Part shown: positions 55,492-63,990 of the stretch, one piece after another
How positions within the stretch are numbered: position 1 is the stretch's first letter
Layout: each line of letters opens with the position of its first letter
Assembly (NCBI GenBank): GCA_963832895.1
Contig: CAWHVQ010000021.1
Span: 248,001 to 312,000, forward strand
Origin: JAMXLO01 sp963832895
GTDB taxonomy: Bacteria > Pseudomonadota > Alphaproteobacteria > Acetobacterales > Acetobacteraceae
Length of the DNA: 64,000 nucleotides
Direction: 5' to 3'
The notes under the pieces: model-generated
Told to the model about the DNA's origin: nothing
The model's database searches: none
Seen by the model: the letters and a program-made list of their open reading frames with translations, nothing else
Program-made: the position numbers and the translations under genes

Positions 55492-55779
55492 ATGCCTACT
55501 ACAAAGAATTTCGCTGCCTTCATGGCCAGCATGCAGCGCATGTTCAAGTCCGGTGCCATGTCCGATTTGACAGATAGTCTCGACATCGATACGGATGGTC
55601 CGATGGATACCGGTATGTGGGGGAGACCTGGAAATGGGGACCGTGCATTCCGCACCCCGACATCGCCGCAAGAGGCCGCTTCAGGTCGTGGCGCATCCGA
55701 AATGATTAGCCGGTATAGCGACCCGCAGGAAGGGAACGCGCTTACCGAAGGGTACGCTCTAATGGCCAAACGAGCTTGA
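55492..55779 (+). CDS. hypothetical protein, first of a small operon
   Basis: 95 residues, AGAGG upstream. An N-terminal amphipathic helix (TKNFAAFMASMQRMFKSG) and a Gly/Asp/Pro-rich middle. Not recognised. The next gene starts 4 bases after its stop. Confidence 0.6.
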   Translation: MPTTKNFAAFMASMQRMFKSGAMSDLTDSLDIDTDGPMDTGMWGRPGNGDRAFRTPTSPQEAASGRGASEMISRYSDPQEGNALTEGYALMAKRA

Positions 55780-55783
55780 GTCG

Positions 55784-56281
55784 ATGGGCCAGCGCATGGA
55801 GAAGTCGGAGCTAGCGATTAAAAGTATTGCAGACCTGATTACTCGGGCAATCACTGGCAAAGCCTTCCCGGCCGATGAGAGCGAGGAAGACGATTCCGAC
55901 AAGGACAGCGATGACTTCGACGACGACGACGACGAGACAGCAAAGTCTGCTGCCGTTGTCGATCTCGGTGGAATTGAAAACTTAATGAAGACCCTAGGAA
56001 ACGCCTCCCGACAGACCGGTCGCTCCGGTTTGGCCCGGCCGCCGACAATGACAGGCGCGGTGCGGAAAGCCGTTCGTTCTCAGATTGATGTGCTTAGTGA
56101 CATTGCCGAGAACGCGACGACTCCGGAAGAGTTTATTGCTGCAGCGACAAAGCGCATGCGCCTTCAGATGGCGGAAATCCATGGAGTGGATTTTGTCGAG
56201 TCATGCGGAATGCTTGGACGGCTCGACATCATGGAGCGCGACCCGCACCAGATGTATGCTGGTAAAGTGGTTCGCTCGTAG
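55784..56281 (+). CDS. hypothetical protein with acidic run
   Basis: 165 residues. A strongly acidic stretch at about 29-50 (ADESEEDDSDKDSDDFDDDD) separates a short N-terminal helix from a helical C-terminal domain (MTGAVRKAVRSQIDVLSDIA, ATKRMRLQMAEI). Not recognised; such layouts occur in phage morphogenesis proteins, but that is a guess. Confidence 0.6.
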   Translation: MGQRMEKSELAIKSIADLITRAITGKAFPADESEEDDSDKDSDDFDDDDDETAKSAAVVDLGGIENLMKTLGNASRQTGRSGLARPPTMTGAVRKAVRSQIDVLSDIAENATTPEEFIAAATKRMRLQMAEIHGVDFVESCGMLGRLDIMERDPHQMYAGKVVRS

Positions 56282-56282
56282 G

Positions 56283-56513
56283 ATGGCCATTTCTGGCGGA
56301 ATGGCTCTGGCACTCGGTGCGGCAGCGCTGCAGCAGTACTTGCAGGACAACGCCGCCGCGCTTGCCGCCGAGTTGGCTGCGGCACGGGCAACCGTTCAGT
56401 ACCCGAGCGTTCCACAGCCGACTTACGTAAACGTTGCTTCCTTCCTGCCGGGAAACCCATCGGGTGGAAGTAACTACGTCGGTAACTCGCTGCTAACTTT
56501 TCCCAACGATTAA
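56283..56513 (+). CDS. small hydrophobic/Ala-rich hypothetical protein
   Basis: 76 residues. The N-terminal half is a long Ala-rich helix with a hydrophobic start (ISGGMALALGAAALQQYLQ), the C-terminal half is rich in Pro, Ser, Asn and Tyr. Begins one base after the previous stop. Could be a small structural protein. Confidence 0.55.
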   Translation: MAISGGMALALGAAALQQYLQDNAAALAAELAAARATVQYPSVPQPTYVNVASFLPGNPSGGSNYVGNSLLTFPND

Positions 56514-56520
56514 CAGAGAT

Positions 56521-56725
56521 CGATAACATCCCCGCCTAAAGGTGGGGATGTTATCGTCGGCCGGCGATCTGACTGTTTCTCTTGTCAGTCGCAGTCAGAT
56601 CGCTGGTTTGCCTATTTGAAATTGATTGCCTTACACAAGTCCGGGGCATCAATCGGCGTGAAAGTAAGACCTCCACGCTTGTAGAACTTTAATGCTGATG
56701 ACTGTCCGGTCATCAGCATCTTTTT
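56521..56725 (+). ncRNA. three-hairpin intergenic element ending in a terminator
   Basis: Three strong hairpins in a row: CGATAACATCCCC/GGGGATGTTATCG with a TAAA loop and inner pairs (56521-56556); GCGATCTGACTG/CAGTCAGATCGC (about 56566-56605); and ATGCTGATGAC/GTCATCAGCAT followed by CTTTTT (56692-56725), a classical terminator. Only the last needs to be a terminator; the others suggest a structured transcript or small RNA. Confidence 0.5.
56692..56725 (+). terminator. Rho-independent terminator
   Basis: 11-bp perfect stem with loop TGTCCG and a CTTTTT tail, 180 bases after the small operon. Confidence 0.85.
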
Positions 56726-56743
56726 AGAAAAGTAGATTTGGAT

Positions 56744-57241
56744 ATGCCGACAGATGCCGAAGTTGCAGATGAGATATCTTCGTTAATCGAAGAGCGGAAT
56801 TTGGACAGAGAGCACTTACTAGGTAACTCCAAGTACCCGCTGCGTTACTTCGAATTAGGCGAACCGCTACCCTTCGACAACGTGCGGCTGATGGTCTCAT
56901 TAGCACTCGCGTTGCGCTGCGAGAGTTGGTATCTCTATAAATTCGCGGGGAAGAAGTTACCGCCGGAACTCCTGGCGATCGTGCGGAAGCAAAGCGCCAA
57001 CGCGGACCGCGCCGCTGCCAAGCGAGCGAAGAAAAAACTTGCGGCTGAAGAACGCGCAGCAGCCGACGCAATACGTGCGACCCTAACGACGCGAATTTGC
57101 CCAAGTTGTCGTTTCGAATTGGACCGCAGCCGGTTCTATTCTTCGGGCGCGTATTGTCGCGCGTGCACTTCCGAGAACAATCGCAAGCATCGCGCCCGAG
57201 AGAAACTTGCGCGTGCGGCTGAAGCGGCATCCATAACGTAG
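56744..57241 (+). CDS. zinc-ribbon protein of the element
   Basis: 165 residues from the ATG at 56744. N-terminal domain of unknown type (TDAEVADEISSLIEERNLDR), a Lys/Ala-rich helix (AAAKRAKKKLAAEERAAADA), then a C-terminal zinc ribbon ICPSCRFELDRSRFYSSGAY-CRAC with basic helix (NNRKHRAREK), probably binding nucleic acid. Not recognised as a known family. Confidence 0.62.
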   Translation: MPTDAEVADEISSLIEERNLDREHLLGNSKYPLRYFELGEPLPFDNVRLMVSLALALRCESWYLYKFAGKKLPPELLAIVRKQSANADRAAAKRAKKKLAAEERAAADAIRATLTTRICPSCRFELDRSRFYSSGAYCRACTSENNRKHRAREKLARAAEAASIT

Positions 57242-57254
57242 AGGTTCATTCTAA

Positions 57255-59601
57255 GTGGTCCAAGTGAATATATCGGGACAGAATCCGAGCCAAAGTTCAT
57301 CCTCCGGTTCCGGTGGTGGTAATCCCCGCGAAAGTGCCGCGTTCGCCGATATGCGAGCCAAATTCTCAGATCAGCTCGACGCGCTTTCTAAAAGGTCGAA
57401 CGACCCTCTTAGCCCCAGTGCCTTTTCGGCCGTTTCAAGATCGGTGGACAGGCTGGAGGCTACGATCAGACGCTTTGAATCCCGCGTCGGCGGTTCTCTC
57501 GGATTCTCAGATCGCCTTTCAGCTGTTCGGCAGGGTATGGGCTCGCCTGACAATGCGTATAAGGTCAGCCAGTTGTTACGTATGTCTAACATTGCTCAAG
57601 GCGCTGGAATTCGCGGGGGCCTGAGTGGCAATTTTCAGCAGGGTCGAATTTCTGAGGAATTACGACAGATCGAAGGCACACTTTTACGTCAGCTCCGTGC
57701 CGAGACTGACCCAACATCTAAGGCAAATTTACAGAGACAAGTTGACGCGATTTACGTTGCGAAGAGTTGTATAGCAGCGAACGGTTCTCCTGGTGTCGTC
57801 GGCAGCATGGCGCAGGCAGCAGGTGCCTTCGCTGGAGGCGGACTCGCAGGTAAACTTGGAATAGCAGGGGCTGCCGTAGGCGCGACTGCGGCAGCAGCGT
57901 ACGAGATCGCTGAGGCTCCCTATAACGCTCGAACAGGATACGCCAACTTTTTGAACAAAGGACGGGAGTATCGCGATTTTAGGATCGGGTACTGCCCGTC
58001 AGGGGCTCGGTGGAGGCTATGAAGGCGGGGAACTGTCAGACTTATTGCTTCCGCCCAAGAGCGCCCTAGCGGCCTTTGAGCCGGTTAGCGACCAGTCCGC
58101 AGAACTGCAGCGATTCGGCCTATCGCCGCAGGGGGCACTGCAGAACATCCAATCCTATGGCGTGCCCCAGCGCAGCGGCAGACAGGCGCTTTCAAATGCA
58201 GAGGCCATCCGTCTAGCATCCGTCACACCTGGAACCGCGCTAATACCCGAACAGCAGCTCGGTGCGATGGCCGGTCAGGCGCGGTCGGCGACGTTTGGTC
58301 AGTTTAGCATCGACTCCTATTTCAAGCGTCTCCAGTCCATCCTTTCGATGTCGATGACTCAAGGAATAGACGCATCTAGATTAGCGTCGTCGTGGTCATC
58401 GGTGATGCAGACTGCTGCATCACGCGGACTGAGTATGCCTGATACCGGGAGTATGGCTGACTTCTATTCTAGGATGACCGGCAGTGGTATGCCGTCGATG
58501 CGTGGTGGTTCTGGCCAAGCAGAGATCATGCAGCAGTTTGGCAGCACGATGGAGAACTTAGGTGGTTCATCGACTATGCCAGCCAATGTGTTGTTCTCCA
58601 GTTTCCTGTCGAGAAATGGGAACCCAAAGTCTGAGGAAGAACTGAGAAACGCGCTCCACATGTCGAAAGATGCGTGGAACTCAATGGTATCGTCGCCTGT
58701 CGCACAGCGCGCGCTGTCAAACTATCAGGAGGCGCAGAAAGCAGGCAACGGCCCTTCGGCTTTCCGAGCACTGGGCAACTTAGTTTCTAACAATCCAGAA
58801 CTAGCTGACACAATCATAAACGGTGCCGGTTACGGCAATACCCCAGGATATATCAAGGACACCATTAGAGCCAACACGTTCGGCCTGTCCTATAAGAACT
58901 CGCTGGCCTATGGGTCAACACTACCCGGTCAAGGTGCGGGTAATGGCGGTTTAGTCTCGATGCCAGAAGCTAGCTTGTTCGACAAAATCGCTGCGTCTGC
59001 GAAGGCGAATGGCGTGCCCCTAGATGTGGCGATGGCGACCATTCAAAAGGAAAGCAATTTCAACCCGAATGCACGCGCCAAGGGAAGCACTGCAACAGGT
59101 TTAGGTCAGGTCGTCGCGGGCACCGCTGCGCAGTATGGCTACAGCCAGAGCGATATGCTCAACCCCGACAAAAACCTCGATGTGAGCATGCGATATCTCA
59201 AGGCACAGCTCGATGCCACGAACGGGAACGCGGATGCTTCTTACCAGCGTTATCACTTCGGTCCGGGCAGCGGTGTCTACAACGAACAAGATTCAGCAGA
59301 CTTCGAGCGTCGCCGTGCACAGTATGCGGGTACTGCCGAGATCATAAATCGTGAGGCGACCAATGCCAGCGGCTCAACTGCACAACTCGGCGCTAGCAGA
59401 TACGCAGACGAGACGACTGGCGCGATCACCGTAGCATTTACCAAAGCAGTCGGCTCAGTCGATCAGTTCAGCAATGCGCTCGACGGCGCAACGCATCGAT
59501 TGGGTGCGTTCGGTGGTACCAGTTTGCCTGGGTTCGGTGCAGGCAGTCCGGCGACCGGAAGTTATGGATTTGATGTGCCGGGTGGCGGAGCAGTCAAGTA
59601 A
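57255..59601 (+). CDS. large protein with lytic transglycosylase (SLT) domain, one-base frameshift
   Basis: GTG start. First frame: a Ser/Gly-rich N-terminus, helical region, then a hydrophobic Gly/Ala stretch (GAFAGGGLAGKLGIAGAAVG, ATAAAAYEIAE) that could insert into membrane. It ends at 58022, while a frame one base away continues from about 57990 (GTARQGLGGGYEGGELSDLL) to 59601. Removing one base at the GTAC near 57990 gives one 781-residue protein; the span is 3n+1. Near its C-terminus lies an SLT-type fold: FDKIAASAKANGVPLDVAMA, IQKESNFNPNARAKGSTATG with the catalytic Glu, LGQV, and NLDVSMRYLKAQLD. Likely a virion-associated or injection-related muramidase, comparable to tape-measure-type proteins. 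Confidence 0.72.
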
Positions 59602-59631
59602 AGTCCATACCCTAGCCAAAACTTGACAAGT

Positions 59632-59644
59632 CATGTTAGACATG
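59632..59644. promoter_or_regulatory. short palindrome at the start of the excisionase-like gene
   Basis: CATGT-TAG-ACATG overlaps the start codon of the next gene, and TTGACA lies just before it (59623-59628). Candidate operator/promoter for the downstream early genes. Confidence 0.35.
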
Positions 59645-59902
59645 CGTTTGCAAGTTTTAGCCGAGACGATTCAAACTATGATTAACGGGATTAGAATTCC
59701 AGCGACAATGAGTTGCGTGGAAACAGCGGATGCGATGAAAGTCAGTGTCCGCACTGTGGACAGAATGGTTAAGTCCGGCGCACTGCCGCATGTGAAGGTC
59801 GGCAGCGCCGTACGTATCGCCGTTGCTGATATCCAGCGGATGATGCGACCGACAAGGAGAATGCACGGCTGTCAGTGCGGCACGGTGAGGGTTGAGCGAT
59901 GA
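59633..59902 (+). CDS. excisionase/MerR-like HTH protein
   Basis: 89 residues. Winged-HTH signature MSCVETADAMKVSVRTVDRM, VKSGALPHVKVGSAVRIAVA, as in excisionase-type DNA-binding proteins (helix-turn-helix 17). Start could also be the ATG at 59642. The end overlaps the next gene (ATGA). Confidence 0.7.
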   Translation: MLDMRLQVLAETIQTMINGIRIPATMSCVETADAMKVSVRTVDRMVKSGALPHVKVGSAVRIAVADIQRMMRPTRRMHGCQCGTVRVER

Positions 59903-60210
59903 CCGTAGTTGATACCAGCATTCCAGCACTTCCTACATCGAAGCCTCTAAACCTAAACGGTGATCCATTTATAAATTCTGCACCGGCTCCGAGTGTCCAA
60001 TCACAACATGATTTAGCGGGTCGTGGTGTGCGTCTTCAAGACGCCTTGCGCCAACAAGCGGAGTTAGAGGCCCAGGGAGCCCGCACAGCGGAAGTAAGTG
60101 ATTTGACGGAAGCAAGTGCATGGTTACGGCAGAACGGCGCCAAGGCGCTCGTGATGCTTGTTAAGCGTGTGATGAAACTTGAGGAGAAGATTAATGAACA
60201 AGCAGATTGA
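59899..60210 (+). CDS. hypothetical protein of the element
   Basis: 103 residues. Disordered N-terminal half, helical C-terminal half ending in ALVMLVKRVMKLEEKINEQA. Overlaps both neighbours by a few bases. Not recognised. Confidence 0.55.
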   Translation: MTVVDTSIPALPTSKPLNLNGDPFINSAPAPSVQSQHDLAGRGVRLQDALRQQAELEAQGARTAEVSDLTEASAWLRQNGAKALVMLVKRVMKLEEKINEQAD

Positions 60211-60499
60211 TACGCAGCGTCCTGGTATGCCGCAGATACCAGGACGTGAAGTAGAGATGATAGCGACGGGCATAACGCAGCTTGCAGCGACCATTATAGA
60301 TGAATGCGATGGGAAATTTTCGAGCGAAGAGAAGCTCGGCGCGTACATCCATGCACGGGACATTATCGGCGATGTCATGAGGTACACCGCACGGCACGAC
60401 TATGAGCAGCCCGACTTGATATCTTTGGACCAGTGCTTGGATATGTTGCGCAGAATGCTTATCGGAGCCGGCATCGTGAAGAGCGACGATGTTCACTGA
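60194..60499 (+). CDS. hypothetical protein of the element
   Basis: 101 residues from the ATG at 60194 with GAGGAGAAG upstream. Helical protein (REVEMIATGITQLAATIIDE, ARDIIGDVMRYTARHDYEQ). Overlaps both neighbouring genes. Confidence 0.55.
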   Translation: MNKQIDTQRPGMPQIPGREVEMIATGITQLAATIIDECDGKFSSEEKLGAYIHARDIIGDVMRYTARHDYEQPDLISLDQCLDMLRRMLIGAGIVKSDDVH

Positions 60500-60797
60500 T
60501 ATCGAACGCTCTGTGGAACAGATAGCGGCGATTACGGATATCGCATATCAGTGCGACAGTCTGAAAGCAGACGAAGCGGTTCAAGTCTTCGGCGAGATAT
60601 CCCACAGATTAAACGCGATTTTAGAAAGTCTCGCGTTAGATGATGAACTGTTCACTAGTCTGACCGGGATCGATGACCGGGCTTTCCAAGTAATTGACGC
60701 AATCAGACGCGCGCAATGGAACATTTGCGCAGCGTTCACAGCAGTCGAGGCGAGGTTCGCCGAGGCGGGTTGGATTAGTCGAGCCGGTCATGGCTGA
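60489..60797 (+). CDS. hypothetical protein of the element
   Basis: 102 residues, helical throughout (VEQIAAITDIAYQCDSLKAD, FQVIDAIRRAQWNICAAFTA). Overlaps the previous gene by 11 bases and the next by 8. Not recognised. Confidence 0.55.
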   Translation: MFTDIERSVEQIAAITDIAYQCDSLKADEAVQVFGEISHRLNAILESLALDDELFTSLTGIDDRAFQVIDAIRRAQWNICAAFTAVEARFAEAGWISRAGHG

Positions 60798-60984
60798 GGA
60801 TGCGGAACTACTGCGGCAGGCGGTGATCGCTCGGGCGAGGGCTCATTTCATCGCAACCCAGGCGATAACGGCGCGTAGGGAAGCTCGGGAACTGGCCGAA
60901 CGTCGGCAAGCGCTACTGCAGAGGCAGCAGGGTGAAGGTGCCCGGAGACGCGTTTTGCGTGTCAGTGGCCGCGACGATGCCTAA
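60790..60984 (+). CDS. small basic helical protein of the element
   Basis: 64 residues, Ala/Arg-rich helix (ELLRQAVIARARAHFIATQA, then ELAERRQALLQRQQGEGAR). Overlaps both neighbours. Not recognised. Confidence 0.45.
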   Translation: MAEDAELLRQAVIARARAHFIATQAITARREARELAERRQALLQRQQGEGARRRVLRVSGRDDA

Positions 60985-61129
60985 GTTCGGCGATCTGAAG
61001 GAAGCGTGCAGGGAGTTACGCAAGAGGCCCAAGCCTGCGAAACGTCCGGTAAAAGGCGACCCTGCGATCACCAAGTTTTCGCCGAAAGTAATCGCTGCGG
61101 AGATCAGAGCGCTGTTGAGACGCAGATAA
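60977..61129 (+). CDS. small basic protein of the element
   Basis: 50 residues (MPKFGDLKEACRELRKRPKP, with a Lys/Arg-rich middle), overlapping the previous stop by 8 bases. Last gene before a 230-base control region. Confidence 0.42.
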   Translation: MPKFGDLKEACRELRKRPKPAKRPVKGDPAITKFSPKVIAAEIRALLRRR

Positions 61130-61360
61130 GGCTCCTGCAATTCCACCGACTGCACGCAGAACTCCACACAGACTCCACACAGACTCCTATTGAGTCCAAT
61201 CACTCCAAAGACTCCAATCACTAATACTGTCCTGGCATGTCTCACTGGTGAGACATTTACTTACGGGCATACCAGTTATGCAGAAATAATGTTTGCATAA
61301 CTATTGTGTGATGAAGACCGCTACCCAACATTGAGCATCGTTAGGAAGAGGTTTCCCACA
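61130..61360. promoter_or_regulatory. early control region with operators and short repeats
   Basis: 231 bases with tandem GACTCCA-type repeats (about 61150-61222), the palindrome ATGTCTCAC-TG-GTGAGACAT (61237-61256) and an inverted repeat AGTTATGCA (61274-61282) / TGCATAACT (61294-61302) with 11 bases between. These look like repressor binding sites ahead of the early genes to the right. Confidence 0.55.
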
Positions 61361-61549
61361 ATGTATGACACAGACAATGAGCGGCTTCTGAGCGTCAGAG
61401 AGACGGCAGATTTCCTTGGGCTCAACGACCAATACACCCGAGAGTTATTCCGGAGAGGCGTGCTGCCGGGCGTCAAGTTTGGCCGCGTCTACAGGATCGC
61501 ACAGAGTGACCTTAGCCGGTTCCTAGAGACCCGGAAGGTTGCGGCATGA
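61361..61549 (+). CDS. excisionase-like HTH protein
   Basis: 62 residues from the ATG at 61361, AGGAAGAGG upstream. RLLSVRETADFLGLNDQYTR, ELFRRGVLPGVKFGRVYRIA and LSRFLETRK form the helix-turn-helix 17/excisionase pattern. Overlaps the next gene (ATGA). Confidence 0.7.
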   Translation: MYDTDNERLLSVRETADFLGLNDQYTRELFRRGVLPGVKFGRVYRIAQSDLSRFLETRKVAA

Positions 61550-61767
61550 CCACCATCAAGCTAACCGATGATGACGCACTGCGTGCATTCTCATACCGGC
61601 CGGACGACGGCATAGCTGTGTTCGAGCTAGCCGACGGCGGCAAGCTGGAAATCAGCACGAAGATGCTCTGGCACCTGCATCAGAGCTTCGATCGGATCAC
61701 GGATTACTTGGGTTGTGATGAGTTGGTGGCGGCGTCGCCAGCAAAGCTGGACCAACTATTTAACTAA
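61546..61767 (+). CDS. hypothetical small protein of the element
   Basis: 73 residues, mixed alpha/beta (ALRAFSYRPDDGIAVFELAD, LEISTKMLWHLHQSFDRITD). Not recognised. A hairpin (61779-61805, CCGGC/GCCGG and CGATG/CATCG) follows it. Confidence 0.55.
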   Translation: MTTIKLTDDDALRAFSYRPDDGIAVFELADGGKLEISTKMLWHLHQSFDRITDYLGCDELVAASPAKLDQLFN

Positions 61768-61821
61768 ACGAGAAAAGACCGGCGCGATGGTTGCACATCG
61801 GCCGGCCTAAGTTTCAACTAC

Positions 61822-62154
61822 ATGAGAAATTCAACGATGTCGAATGTATCTGAACGCTCGATGCCACGCAAGGCATCAAAGGCGTATTTCGCGCATTTAA
61901 TCGAACACCCGCCCACTAGCATCCCGATACTGGAATGCAAGCGCGTTGGCCCCATCAACGTCGAGACCGTGCCCTGCATCTACTGTGGCCGCAGGCATAC
62001 CCATGGTGCCGATGGTCTCGATATAGGTGTGCCCGATCATCGAGCAAGTCACTGCGTTCCACCGGTACGATCGCATCGATGGCAAGGCGATGGAAGCTTG
62101 GCAGAAGATCAGGCGGCGCGGGTACATGCTACGGCTCGCAACATGAACCGTTAG
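61822..62154 (+). CDS. phage-type zinc-binding hypothetical protein, possible frameshift
   Basis: 110 residues as read (an ATG at 61837 is an alternative start). A zinc-like motif PCIYCGRRHTHGADG, then HRASHC, occurs in many small phage proteins. After HCVPP the composition becomes Arg-rich and unnatural, while the next frame gives YDRIDGKAMEAWQKIRRRGY ending at 62146. Removing one base at the GTAC near 62067 would join the two parts. A separate overlapping gene from a GTG at 62027 is the alternative. Confidence 0.5.
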   Translation: MRNSTMSNVSERSMPRKASKAYFAHLIEHPPTSIPILECKRVGPINVETVPCIYCGRRHTHGADGLDIGVPDHRASHCVPPVRSHRWQGDGSLAEDQAARVHATARNMNR

Positions 62155-62170
62155 TAATTACATGTGCAAA

Positions 62171-62205
62171 CGGCTCCGAGTTCAGGCGGAGCCGCGCTTT
62201 TAACC
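62171..62205 (+). terminator. Rho-independent terminator
   Basis: CGGCTCCG-agttcagg-CGGAGCCG followed by CGCTTTTAA, just ahead of the ATPase gene. Confidence 0.7.
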
Positions 62206-62230
62206 TTAACTTTTGAAGAGAGACCGCGCT

Positions 62231-63881
62231 ATGAACGCGGGAATTACAATGACCAAAGTTAATATAGATGCGACTACGCCGGATTGCAACGCCAGAGACC
62301 TTTATGAGGTTTTCTGGGATTGGTGCGTATCCAAGTCCGGCCGTGCATACCGCGACGGCATGACCAGGGATGGCCTGGAGCCGCACCCGATCCTCGCCGC
62401 CTATATCGGTGGCGAACGGTGGGAACACGTCACTGGAGACAAATCGTCGCTTCTGTCCGAGTGCAGCCACACCGTTGAGTCGCGCGAGCAAAAGCAGAAG
62501 CAAGCCGACTGGGCCGAGACGATCCGATATGACCGGTACGCCAACGAGCGCACCACCGGTTGGATGAACATGTTGCAGATGACCGGTGGGAAGACTCCCC
62601 AGCCGCTCAACAACGTCACGAATTGCTTGGCCGCTCTTCGATACGCCCCTGCGTTCGCTGGTGTATTCCGGTTCAACCAGTTCAGCCAGAACATCGAGAT
62701 CGCCCAGCGCCCGCCGTGGGCAAATCAGTTCGCCGACTTCGACCCGTACCTCATGCAAGATGTAGATGTCATCAGATTGCAGAGCTTCCTTCAGGTTCAG
62801 GGCCTGCGGAACGTGGCTGTGAGTGCGGTTCAGGATGCAGTGCTCGCGGCGGCCCACGATGCGAGTTACCACCCCATTGCCGAGTACCCTCAGCCGCGTA
62901 GAGTGGGACGAAACACCCCGGCTCGATTACTGGCTGATCAAGCACCTAGGCGCCTCAGTGACGCCCCTCAACCGCGCGATCGCATCTAAGTTCATGATCG
63001 GCGCAGTGGCCAGAGTGATGAAGCCCGGTTGCAAGTTGGACACGATGCCGATCCTAGAGGGGCCGCAGGGGATCGGTAAGTCACAGGCGATCGGCATCCT
63101 AGGTGGTGAGTGGTTCACCGACGATGTGCCGGCAGACATCACCAGCAAGGATGCTGCAATGGCACTGCAGGCGTCGTGGGTCATCGAGCAAGGCGAGTTG
63201 CACGCGATCCGCAAGGCCGACGTGAACCAACTGAAGAACTTTCTCAGCAGACGCGTCGATAAGTTCCGACCGCCCTACGGTCGAACGGTACAAAGCTTTC
63301 CTCGCAAGTGCGTGCTGATCGGCTCGATGAACCCGACCGACAACGGCTATCTGAACGATGAGACGGGCGCCAGACGCTTCTGGCCGGTGCTGTGTGCCGT
63401 GGGGTGGGCAGACGGGCGGAAGATCGACTTGGCCGCGCTATGGGCCGTCAGAGACCAATTGTGGGCGGAGGCGCGGGTGCGGTTCGAACAAGGGGAGCCT
63501 TGGTGGCTGCACCGGGACCACCTGGAGAAGGACCAGGAGGCGGAGGCCGACATGCGGTTTGACGCTGACGCTTGGACCGAAAAGGTGCTGGAGTTTCTCA
63601 GCGGCAAGCCGAGCATAACCATGGATGAGGTCCTGAATGCGCTAGGGATCGATACCAAAGACTGGAGCCGCGCAACGGTGACCCGCGTGGGCGCCATATT
63701 GAGCAAGGCCAAGTGGAAACGCAGGCGGGTGACCGAGAAGAACGGCAGTCGGGTGAGACGCTACTTTAATCCGGTGGTCATCGAGAAGGATGACAACGTG
63801 GTACCGATCCCGCCGCCAGCGGGATCATCCGCAGGGGGCACGCGCCAGAAACCTCTAGCAGATCTTTTCAACGGGGATTGA
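62231..63881 (+). CDS. VapE-family P-loop ATPase/primase-associated protein, one-base frameshift
   Basis: Virulence-associated E (D5/VapE-like) protein, about 549 residues. First frame runs from MNAGITMTKVNIDATTPDCN to HDASYHPIAEY; the second, one base off, carries SRVEWDETPRLDYWLIKHLG, Walker A ILEGPQGIGKSQAIGIL, Walker B-type WVIEQGELHAIRKADVNQLK and a C-terminal winged region. Removing one C in the GTACCC at about 62886 gives the conserved HPIAEYLSRVEWD; the span is 3n+1. Such proteins act in replication of phages and satellites. The N-terminal primase part is short or absent. Confidence 0.82.
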
Positions 63882-63889
63882 ATACGGCT

Positions 63890-63990
63890 GTCCAACCTAG
63901 GTTGGACAGACGGCTAGGTTGGACAAGGTTGGACGCGTTTGAAACCGGCCTTTCTCTAGGGCTCGTCCAACCTGTCCAACCTGTCCAACC
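63890..63990. repeat. iteron-like cluster of seven GTCCAACC/GGTTGGAC units
   Basis: Units at 63890-63897 and 63900-63907 form the perfect 18-bp palindrome GTCCAACCTAGGTTGGAC; GGTTGGAC recurs at 63917-63924 and 63927-63934; GTCCAACC recurs at 63965-63972, 63974-63981 and 63983-63990 with a 9-base period. Located right after the VapE gene, as expected for a replication origin of a phage or satellite. The cluster may continue past the window edge. Confidence 0.75.

Noticed and set aside
63890..63990. Repeat cluster at the right edge as a CRISPR array
   Set aside because: Units are 8-9 bases in both orientations with gaps of 1 to 30 bases, not 20-40 base repeats with spacers.
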